From: Thermoplasmata archaeon
GTDB lineage: Archaea; Thermoplasmatota; Thermoplasmata; Lutacidiplasmatales; UBA184
Assembly (NCBI GenBank): GCA_013044425.1
Contig: JABEUK010000152.1
Span: 1 to 11,629 of the forward strand
Length of the DNA: 11,629 nt
Direction of reading: 5' to 3'
Shown here: piece after piece, positions 6,395 to 11,629 of the stretch
Numbering within the stretch: position 1 is the stretch's first letter
Layout: each line of letters opens with the position of its first letter
Position numbers and translations under genes: made by a program
Notes under the pieces: model-generated
Database searches by the model: none
What the model was told of the DNA's origin: nothing
What the model saw: the letters and a program-made list of their open reading frames with translations, nothing else

Positions 6395-7225
6395 ATGGCA
6401 CGTCAATCTTCCAGCGCGCCGCGCCGACAGCGCAAGGCGCTGTACAACGCGGACTCCTTCCACCGGCGCCGGCGGATGTCGGTCCCGCTCTCCCGCGAGT
6501 TGCGCGCGCGCTTCCACTGCCGCTCGGTCCCCGTCCGCAAGGGCGACACCGTGCGCATCCTATCGGGAAGCTACGTCGGGAGCGAGGAACGCGTGGCCCG
6601 GGTCGATCGCCGCAGCTACTCCGTCATTCTCAACAACATCACGCTGAAGACGGGGGAGCAAAAGCAGAAGCCTCTCCCGATCCGAACCGGCCAACTCCTG
6701 CTGACCAAGCTCAACCTCTCGGATGCCTGGCGACGCCGCATCCTGAGCGTTCGCGAGGAGGAGTTGACCCCCGAGGAGCTCGGCACTGCTCCGGAAGCAC
6801 CGGCCACGCAGGCGACGGAAGGCCGTGGGGCAATGCCCGATGCGGGCGCCGTGCTCCCCGGACCCGAGGGGGATATGCACCTGACTGCGGCGGAGCGTGA
6901 GTTCCTCGAGGATGCGACGACCGAGGACGAGACTCCGAAAGGGACCGCTTCCAAGAAGGCCACTCCCGAAGAGGCGGAACCGAAGGCTCCTCGCGGGGAG
7001 ATGAAGCTCACAGCAAAGGAGACCACGTTCTTCGAGTCGGCCGAGAAGGAGGAGTACGGACCCAACGCGAAAGCGGTCCGCACGCACAAGAAGGCCCCTG
7101 GCACGGCCGAAGAGGAGGGGATCGCCGGCGAGACGGAAGAGACGCCCGCGCCCTCGGTCGCGAAACCGCATCCCTCTGCGAAGCCTCGCGGTAAGTCCCC
7201 CCCGCCGAAGGAGAACGACGCATGA
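6395..7225 (+). CDS. rpl24: Large subunit ribosomal protein L24 (uL24) with a long acidic C-terminal extension
   Basis: L24 is an assembly-initiating protein near the exit tunnel mouth. Residues 1-117 are a normal archaeal uL24: QRKALYNADSFHRRRRMSVP at 12-31, a KOW motif in VRKGDTVRILSGSYVG at 47-62 and the basic TKLNLSDAWRRRIL at 104-117. Archaeal L24 is usually about 115-125 residues; this one has 276. The extra part is low-complexity, rich in Glu, Ala, Pro, Thr and Lys, and probably disordered. Within it GDMHLTAAEREFLED (159-173) and GEMKLTAKETTFFES (201-215) are clearly repeated. The frame is open throughout and runs straight into the S4e start as ATGA, with no sign of a lost stop or a fused domain. 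GGAGG at 6380-6384 is 10 nt upstream of ATG 6395. Confidence 0.95.
   Translation: MARQSSSAPRRQRKALYNADSFHRRRRMSVPLSRELRARFHCRSVPVRKGDTVRILSGSYVGSEERVARVDRRSYSVILNNITLKTGEQKQKPLPIRTGQLLLTKLNLSDAWRRRILSVREEELTPEELGTAPEAPATQATEGRGAMPDAGAVLPGPEGDMHLTAAEREFLEDATTEDETPKGTASKKATPEEAEPKAPRGEMKLTAKETTFFESAEKEEYGPNAKAVRTHKKAPGTAEEEGIAGETEETPAPSVAKPHPSAKPRGKSPPPKENDA
6869..7042 (+). repeat. Diverged duplicated motif in the L24 tail
   Basis: Two copies of a roughly 14-residue pattern, G-[DE]-M-[HK]-L-T-A-x-E-x-x-F-x-E, lie at 6869-6913 (residues 159-173) and 6995-7042 (residues 201-216), 42 residues apart. A weaker LTPEEL at residues 124-129 keeps a similar spacing of about 39 residues. The flanking sequence is not obviously repeated. 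A short linear interaction motif or an amphipathic helix is possible; both readings are inference. Confidence 0.6.
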
Positions 7226-7938
7226 CGCGCCGGATGAAGCGTCGGGCCGCCCCGAGGACCTGGCCGGTTCCCCGCAAGGGAACCAAGTGGATCCGGCGAC
7301 CGGCTCCCGGTCCGCACGCGCAGGACCAGTCGATCCCCCTTGTGATCGTGCTGCGCGACCTTCGCCATCTCGTCCGGAACGAGCGCGAGGCCCGGTTGCT
7401 CGTGAACTCGGGCACGGTCAAGGTCGACGGTAAGGTCGTTCACGATCTCTCTCGGGGCCTAGGTCTCATGGACGTGCTTTCCCTCGCGGCGCCGCTCGAT
7501 GCGCACGCCCGCGTCGTGAAGGACCGCCGGGGCAAGCTCACCCTCGTGAGCATCCCTCCGGCCGAGGCATCGGTCAAGCTCGGGCGCGTGCGGTTCAAGC
7601 ACGCGATCCGGACGGGCAAGGTCGGCATGACCTTGCACGACGGCCGCACCCTAGTGGTCCCCGCCAACTCCCCCTACCGGGTCGGAGACTCGCTCCAGAT
7701 CGAGGTGCCGAGCCAGACGATCGTTCGCCACCTCCCCCTCGCCCCCGGCCAGCTCGCGTTCCTCGCCGGAGGCAGTCACGTGGGCGAGACCGCCCGCGTG
7801 GAGCGGGTCGAGGTCCGCAACTCCTCCCAGCCCAACCTCGTGCACTTCAAGGAAGGATTCTCGACCATCAAGGAGTACGTGTTCATCGTGGGCGAAACCT
7901 CGCCCCAAGTAACGATCGCGGAGGGCCTCGATCGATGA
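7222..7938 (+). CDS. rps4e: Small subunit ribosomal protein S4e (eS4)
   Basis: S4e is an archaeal/eukaryal small-subunit protein with no bacterial counterpart. The 238-residue product has an N-terminal basic region (RRMKRRAAPRTWPVPRKG, 3-20), an S4-type RNA-binding domain at about 40-105 containing EARLLVNSGTVKVDGKV at 56-72, a central domain around KHAIRTGKVGMTLHDG at 126-141, and a KOW-like segment near 178-205. The ending, SQPNLVHFKEGFSTIKEYVF at 202-221, is close to the family pattern. The length is typical for archaea. It overlaps L24 and L5 by 4 bp each, with AAGGAG at 7208-7213 ahead of its ATG. Confidence 0.96.
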   Translation: MTRRMKRRAAPRTWPVPRKGTKWIRRPAPGPHAQDQSIPLVIVLRDLRHLVRNEREARLLVNSGTVKVDGKVVHDLSRGLGLMDVLSLAAPLDAHARVVKDRRGKLTLVSIPPAEASVKLGRVRFKHAIRTGKVGMTLHDGRTLVVPANSPYRVGDSLQIEVPSQTIVRHLPLAPGQLAFLAGGSHVGETARVERVEVRNSSQPNLVHFKEGFSTIKEYVFIVGETSPQVTIAEGLDR

Positions 7939-8489
7939 GCGCATCCTCCCCCGCACCGACGGCCCCGTCCACGACCGCGGAGAACGTCAACCGGGCCGTG
8001 CGGATCATTAAGGTCGTGGTCAACGCCGGCGTCGGTCAATCCGGGGAGCCGCGCCAGAAGGCCGAACGGGTCCTCCAGATGATCACCCACCAGAAACCGA
8101 TCGCGACCCGCTCGCACTCGACGAATCGCGACTTCGGAATCCGGGCCGGCCAGGAGATCGGGGCGAAGGTCACGCTCCGGGGTCCCTCGGCCGTCGACTT
8201 CCTGAACCGGGCCTTCGAGGCCCGCGACCGCCAACTGGACCCGGACTCGATCGATCGCAACGGCAACTTCTCCTTTGGGATCGGGGACTACACCGACTTC
8301 ACGGGAATGAAGTACGACCCCGAGATCGGCATCCACGGGATGGACATCGCGGTCGAACTCGGCCGCTCCGGCTACGGGGTGCGTGAACGCCAGGTCTCGG
8401 CCCGCCCGATCCCCAAGCGCCTGCGATCGACCAAGGCCGATACCCGCGCATACCTTGCGGCGACCTTCCAAGTGACCTTCGTGGAGTGA
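7935..8489 (+). CDS. rpl5: Large subunit ribosomal protein L5 (uL5)
   Basis: L5 binds 5S rRNA with L18 in the central protuberance and touches the P-site tRNA. The 184-residue product has the family blocks [14 protein letters not shown] at 24-37, [20 protein letters not shown] at 52-71 and [17 protein letters not shown] at 78-94, followed by [19 protein letters not shown] at 112-130 and [20 protein letters not shown] at 133-152. The first 17 residues are Ser/Ala/Pro-rich and lie outside the conserved core. It overlaps the S4e stop as ATGA, and GGAGG at 7920-7924 is 10 nt upstream. Confidence 0.97.
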   Translation: MSASSPAPTAPSTTAENVNRAVRIIKVVVNAGVGQSGEPRQKAERVLQMITHQKPIATRSHSTNRDFGIRAGQEIGAKVTLRGPSAVDFLNRAFEARDRQLDPDSIDRNGNFSFGIGDYTDFTGMKYDPEIGIHGMDIAVELGRSGYGVRERQVSARPIPKRLRSTKADTRAYLAATFQVTFVE

Positions 8490-8494
8490 GCACG

Positions 8495-8644
8495 ATGTCC
8501 AAGCCCAAGAAGGAATTCGGACGGAAGGAAGGCTGCCTACGGTGCGACCGCAAGCGCGGCATCGTCCGCCGCTACGGACTGCACGTCTGCCGGCAGTGCT
8601 TCCGCGAGGTCGCCGTCGACCTGGGGTTCCGGAAGTACCAGTGA
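8495..8644 (+). CDS. rps14: Small subunit ribosomal protein S14 (uS14, zinc-binding form)
   Basis: S14 is a head protein of the small subunit that contacts S3, S10 and S19. The product is only 49 residues, a little shorter than the usual 50-56 of archaeal S14. It has an intact zinc ribbon: C14-x-x-C17 and C32-x-x-C35, in [20 protein letters not shown] (13-32), followed by [16 protein letters not shown]. All four zinc ligands are present, so this is the C+ type. ATG 8495 lies 5 nt after the L5 stop, with GGAG at 8483-8486. The next gene, S8, follows after 11 nt. Confidence 0.96.
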   Translation: MSKPKKEFGRKEGCLRCDRKRGIVRRYGLHVCRQCFREVAVDLGFRKYQ

Positions 8645-8655
8645 GGTAAGGGAAC

Positions 8656-9045
8656 ATGCGTCACGATCTACTCAACGATGCGCTCGTCACGCTGCGCCAC
8701 GCGGACCAGCATGGCCAGGGTGAGGTCGCGCTCGCGCCGGCGTCCCACCTCATCGGCGAGGTGCTCCGCATCCTCCGCGAGCACCACTACGTGGAGGAGT
8801 TCACGTTCGTCCCCACGGGACGCGGAGGGAAGTACGATGTCAAGCTCTCTCGGCGCATCAACTCCTGCGGTGTCATCAAGCCACGGATCGCGGTCCCGCA
8901 CCGCGAGCTCGAGCGCTACGAGTCCCGATTCCTCCCGGCCCAGGACTTCGGGCTCCTGGTGCTCTCGACGAATCGCGGAGTGATCACCCACCAACAGGCC
9001 CGGGAGCTCAAGCTCGGGGGGAGGCTCATCGCGTATGTCTACTGA
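8656..9045 (+). CDS. rps8: Small subunit ribosomal protein S8 (uS8)
   Basis: S8 binds the central domain of 16S rRNA and in many organisms can also repress its own operon by binding a similar mRNA structure; no such structure was identified here. The 129-residue product matches the archaeal form: DLLNDALVTLRHADQHG at 4-20, IGEVLRILREHHYVEEF at 33-49, and the conserved end STNRGVITHQQARELKLGGR at 104-123 followed by LIAYVY. GAGGT at 8643-8647, overlapping the S14 stop, is 8 nt from ATG 8656. Its last 11 bp overlap the start of L6. Confidence 0.97.
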   Translation: MRHDLLNDALVTLRHADQHGQGEVALAPASHLIGEVLRILREHHYVEEFTFVPTGRGGKYDVKLSRRINSCGVIKPRIAVPHRELERYESRFLPAQDFGLLVLSTNRGVITHQQARELKLGGRLIAYVY

Positions 9046-9592
9046 GACGACGGAGGCCGTGATCGCGGTGCCCGCCGGAGTCCGGCTCGAGGTGCGCCCC
9101 GGCCTCATCCAGGCGAAGGGCCCGCTCGGTCAGATCGTTCGACCGTTCCCGAGCGACGCGCTGGGTCTCGTGATCGCCGATGGCAAGGCGACCCTCACGC
9201 TCAAGCTACCTCCCGGACGTAAGCAATCCCGCTCTCTCCTCGCAACGTGGGCGGCTCACCTGAAGAACCTCATCGGCGGACTGACGCTCGGGGTCGAGGC
9301 GAAGATGAAGGTCGTCGCGGCGCACTTCCCGATGAAGGTCGCCGTGAAGGGCGAGGAACTCATCATCGAGAACTTCCTCGGCGAGAAGTACCCCCGGACC
9401 GCTCCGCTGCGCCCGGGAACCAAGGCGGCGGTCGAGGGGGACGTCGTGGTCCTCTCCGGCTACGATGTCGAGCAGGTCGGGCAAAGCGCAGCCAACATCG
9501 AGCGCGCTACGCACATCCGCAACTACGATCCACGTGTGTTCCAGGACGGCATCTACCTCACCGAGCACGCCCACCTTAAGGGAGCCAACTGA
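9035..9592 (+). CDS. rpl6: Large subunit ribosomal protein L6 (uL6)
   Basis: L6 lies near the sarcin-ricin loop and the elongation-factor binding site. The 185-residue product shows the two repeated L6 domains: the first (about 10-85) with EVRPGLIQAKGPLGQIVRPF at 19-38 and ATWAAHLKNLIGGLTLGV at 70-87, the second (about 88-180) with FPMKVAVKGEELIIENFLGE at 98-117. The archaeal-type end VGQSAANIERATHIRNYDPR at 148-167 and VFQDGIYL follows. ATG 9035 lies inside the end of S8, an 11-bp overlap that is longer than elsewhere in the operon. GGAGG at 9020-9024 is 10 nt upstream and supports this start. Confidence 0.96.
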   Translation: MSTETTEAVIAVPAGVRLEVRPGLIQAKGPLGQIVRPFPSDALGLVIADGKATLTLKLPPGRKQSRSLLATWAAHLKNLIGGLTLGVEAKMKVVAAHFPMKVAVKGEELIIENFLGEKYPRTAPLRPGTKAAVEGDVVVLSGYDVEQVGQSAANIERATHIRNYDPRVFQDGIYLTEHAHLKGAN

Positions 9593-10176
9593 TGTCGCCG
9601 GATCCCGTGACCGCGTCCGAGCCGGAAGAGTCGCCGGCACCAAAGCCCACCCGGCGCCGCGTTCGCGCCGCCCCGCCGGCCGAGGAGAAGAAGGCGATCG
9701 TGCCCGCGGACGCTACGGCCGTCACGACCGACGAACCCGCGGCGCCGCGCGCCCCGAAGCGGGCCGCGCTCGACCCGGAGTCGGCGAAGCTGTTGCGCCT
9801 GCGGCGCGAGCTCGATCGGCACCGACCGCTCTTCGTTCGCCAGGCCGCGCACCGCTACTACCGGATCGGCCGGGACGAGAGCTGGCGCCGGCCCCGTGGC
9901 CTGCAGTCCAAGCAGCGCCGGCACTACGGCTACCGCTCCGTCATCGTACGGGTCGGCTACCGATCCCCCTCCAAGGTGCGGGACCTCGTTCCCAGCGGCT
10001 TCCGCCCGATCATCATCCGGACGACCGGCGAGCTCGAGAAGCTCGACGCGACGAAGGAGGCCGCGATCATCGCGCGAACGGTCGGCACCCGACGACGCCT
10101 AGCCCTCGAGGAGACGGCTCGCCGCCTGGGGATCCATGTGCTCAATCCGATCGCCACTCCCGAGGGGGAGGAGTAG
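9592..10176 (+). CDS. rpl32e: Large subunit ribosomal protein L32e (eL32) with N-terminal extension
   Basis: L32e is an archaeal/eukaryal large-subunit protein. The core occupies about residues 66-194: RRELDRHRPLFVRQAAHRYY at 71-90, ESWRRPRGLQSKQRRHYGYR at 96-115, VGYRSPSKVRDLVPSGFRPI at 121-140, and ARTVGTRRRLALEETARRLG at 161-180 ahead of the terminal IHVLNP. The first 65 residues are a low-complexity stretch rich in Ala, Pro, Lys and Glu, probably disordered. Some other archaea also extend this protein at the N-terminus, but with different sequence. ATG 9592 shares one base with the L6 stop (TGATG) and has GGGAG at 9580-9584, which supports the long form. Confidence 0.94.
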   Translation: MSPDPVTASEPEESPAPKPTRRRVRAAPPAEEKKAIVPADATAVTTDEPAAPRAPKRAALDPESAKLLRLRRELDRHRPLFVRQAAHRYYRIGRDESWRRPRGLQSKQRRHYGYRSVIVRVGYRSPSKVRDLVPSGFRPIIIRTTGELEKLDATKEAAIIARTVGTRRRLALEETARRLGIHVLNPIATPEGEE

Positions 10177-10180
10177 AGAC

Positions 10181-10645
10181 GTGCCCGATCTTTCGAACCA
10201 ACGCCGACTCGCCTCCATTCTGCTCAAGTGCGGCAGCGGGCGCGTCTGGATCGACCCGGCGCGCGAGCAGGAGATCTCCGATTCGGTCACGCGCCAGGAC
10301 ATCCGTACCGCGATCAAGTCCGGGGCAATCCGCCGCAGGGCGATCCAGGGCACGTCTCGGTCCCGGGCGCGCCGCTACGCGGCCGAGGTCGCGAAGGGAC
10401 GTCACCAGGGCCCCGGCTCGCGCCGCGGCAGCCCGCGCTCCCGGTCGAGCAAGAAGGAGCGCTGGATGCGTCGGATCCGGCCCCAACGCGAACTCCTCGC
10501 CACCCTCCGGGCGGAGAAGCGCATCACCCCGGCGGTTTACCGAAGGTACTACCGTCAGGCCAAGGGCGGCATGTACCGGAGCCGCGCCCATCTCCTGCTG
10601 AACCTCCAGCTCGCCGGCCACCTGCCCGCGGAGGCGAAATCATGA
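10181..10645 (+). CDS. rpl19e: Large subunit ribosomal protein L19e (eL19)
   Basis: L19e is an archaeal/eukaryal protein that reaches across the subunit interface as a bridge. The 154-residue product is close to the usual archaeal length. It starts with the hallmark DLSNQRRLASILLKCGSGRV at 3-22 and WIDP at 23-26, continues with DIRTAIKSGAIRRRAIQGTS at 40-59 and the basic GSRRGSPRSRSSKKERWMRR stretch at 79-98, and ends with the long helix around YRRYYRQAKGGMYRSRAHLL at 120-139. I chose GTG 10181 because GGAGG at 10167-10171 is 9 nt upstream, the gene begins 4 nt after L32e, and the family signature begins two residues later. Confidence 0.96.
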   Translation: MPDLSNQRRLASILLKCGSGRVWIDPAREQEISDSVTRQDIRTAIKSGAIRRRAIQGTSRSRARRYAAEVAKGRHQGPGSRRGSPRSRSSKKERWMRRIRPQRELLATLRAEKRITPAVYRRYYRQAKGGMYRSRAHLLLNLQLAGHLPAEAKS

Positions 10646-11169
10646 GCACGGGTCCCCGCTACCGGGTCCGCTTCCGCCGCCGCCGGGAGGGCCGCACCGA
10701 CTATCGCACGCGGCTCAAGCTCCTGCGCTCGGGCCGCCCGCGGGCCGTCGTGCGCATCACGGCCCAGCGCGTCTACGTCACGATCACCACCTACGACCCG
10801 ACCGGCGATCGCGTGGTCGCCGCGGCCGACAGCCGGGAGCTCGGCGGAGTCGGATTCCCCGGTAGCAGCCTCGCGTCGACCCCCGCGGCGTACCTGACGG
10901 GATATCTCGCCGGCCTTCGATCGAAGGCGGCGGGTACGGACGGGGCCATCCTCGATGCGGGCCTTCGGCACCCGACCGCCGGGGGTCGAGTGCTCGCGGC
11001 GCTCAAGGGCTTGCTCGACGCAGGTCTGGAGGTGCCCCACGGAGAGACGGTCTTCCCCGGGAACGATCGGCTCAGCGGCTCGCATCTACCGAAGCCGCTC
11101 CCGGAGCCCCTCGAGTCGTACAAAGGCAAGTTGCCGACGATCACCGAGCGCAAGGAGGCGACCGCATGA
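10642..11169 (+). CDS. rpl18: Large subunit ribosomal protein L18 (uL18)
   Basis: L18 binds 5S rRNA and anchors it in the central protuberance together with L5. The 175-residue product has the archaeal form: [20 protein letters not shown] at 6-25, [20 protein letters not shown] at 26-45, then [19 protein letters not shown] at 80-98, [20 protein letters not shown] at 102-121, [18 protein letters not shown] at 122-139 and NDRLSGSHL at 141-149. ATG 10642 overlaps the L19e stop (ATGA), with GGAGG at 10630-10634. The same frame is open further upstream, but that part lies inside L19e. Confidence 0.96.
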   Translation: MSTGPRYRVRFRRRREGRTDYRTRLKLLRSGRPRAVVRITAQRVYVTITTYDPTGDRVVAAADSRELGGVGFPGSSLASTPAAYLTGYLAGLRSKAAGTDGAILDAGLRHPTAGGRVLAALKGLLDAGLEVPHGETVFPGNDRLSGSHLPKPLPEPLESYKGKLPTITERKEATA

Positions 11170-11629
11170 GCGGAACGTCCACCTTCCCGTCCTCCGGTGG
11201 CTCCTCCCAGGGCTCTCGGTACGGAGGAGGCGGCCCGTCCGGCCCCGCCCCACCGCCCCCGTGGGTACCCAAGACCGAGCTCGGCCGAAAGGTCCACTCC
11301 GGGGAGATCGCGACGATGAGCGACGCGCTGCGAAGCGGGCTTCCGCTGCGCGAGCCGCAGATCGTGGACAAGCTGCTTCCGGGCCTCCACGACGAGGTTC
11401 TCGACGTGAACATGGTCCAGCGCATGACCGATTCCGGCCGGCGCCTGAAGTTTGCCGTCACCGTCGTCGTGGGGAACGGCGACGGGTTCGTCGGTCTCGG
11501 ACGCTCCAAGGGTCGGGAGGTCGGACCCACGATCCGACGCGCGATCGACCGCGCGAAGCTCAAGCTCATCGAGATCCAGCGCGGCTGCGGCAGCTGGGAA
11601 TGCGGCTGCGGGCGCTCCCACACGGTCCC
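11166..11629 (+). CDS. rps5: Small subunit ribosomal protein S5 (uS5), cut by the window end
   Basis: S5 lies at the mRNA channel of the small subunit, near S4-type proteins and S8, and affects decoding accuracy. The window shows 154 codons and ends before the stop. The dsRBD-like S5 domain runs from about residue 78 to 140, with [20 protein letters not shown] at 89-108, [20 protein letters not shown] at 109-128 and the archaeal cysteine-rich [16 protein letters not shown] at 139-154. Before the core comes a Gly/Ser/Pro-rich stretch at residues 1-33. The conserved family helix begins near [11 protein letters not shown] at 33-43. ATG 11166 overlaps L18 (ATGA) and has GGAGG at 11154-11158. L30, L15 and SecY usually follow in archaea, outside this window. 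Confidence 0.96.
   Translation, partial: MSGTSTFPSSGGSSQGSRYGGGGPSGPAPPPPWVPKTELGRKVHSGEIATMSDALRSGLPLREPQIVDKLLPGLHDEVLDVNMVQRMTDSGRRLKFAVTVVVGNGDGFVGLGRSKGREVGPTIRRAIDRAKLKLIEIQRGCGSWECGCGRSHTV

Noticed and set aside
6395..7225. L24 tail as a lost stop codon or a fusion with a second gene
   Set aside because: No start with a ribosome binding site or known domain was found in the tail, and the frame ends exactly at an ATGA junction with S4e, as expected for the native gene end.
553..11629. A novel system, mobile element, CRISPR array or inserted gene inside the operon
   Set aside because: All genes from L3 to S5 are ordinary archaeal ribosomal or RNase P proteins with gaps of at most 16 nt. 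No direct-repeat array, transposase or terminal inverted repeat was seen.

Overview
The window is the start and most of an archaeal ribosomal protein super-operon (fused S10/spc type), read entirely on the + strand from 553 to the window end. Archaeal origin is clear: S4e, L32e and L19e have no bacterial counterparts, an archaeal/eukaryal RNase P protein (Rpp29/Rnp1) sits between L29 and S17, and S17, L14, S14 and S5 carry archaeal signatures. The DNA is very GC-rich, and no SUI1/eIF1 gene lies between L29 and Rnp1. A GC-rich, uncultured Thermoplasmatota-like euryarchaeon is my best guess, but it is an inference from gene order and composition, not from a tree.

Layout. 1-552 holds no intact gene. 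About 13-350 looks like a frameshifted remnant of a small DUF1801 (YdhG-like) protein gene. It is followed by GC-rich hairpins (about 320-412), then an AT-rich promoter with a 7-bp palindrome (455-479) and a TATA box (496-502). From 553 the order is L3, L4, L23, L2, S19, L22, S3, L29, Rnp1, S17, L14, L24, S4e, L5, S14, S8, L6, L32e, L19e, L18 and S5 (cut by the window end). That is 20 complete genes and one partial, all without internal stops or frameshifts.

The genes are packed with 4-bp (ATGA/GTGA) or 1-bp (TGATG) overlaps, or gaps of at most 16 nt. Nearly every start has a GGAGG-type ribosome binding site, usually inside the preceding gene, which points to one mRNA with translational coupling. 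Three starts are GTG (S3, L29, L19e). Apart from Rnp1, which serves tRNA 5' maturation, the products build the two ribosomal subunits: peptidyl-transferase and exit-tunnel proteins (L2, L3, L4, L22, L23, L24, L29), the central protuberance (L5, L18), the factor-binding side (L6, L14) and small-subunit head and body proteins (S3, S14, S19, S5, S8, S17, S4e).

I see no defence system, mobile element, CRISPR array or evident new system. The less ordinary observations are the decayed DUF1801 gene upstream, a roughly 150-residue acidic tail on L24 containing a repeated motif, and Pro/Ala- or Gly/Ser-rich extensions on several ribosomal proteins.
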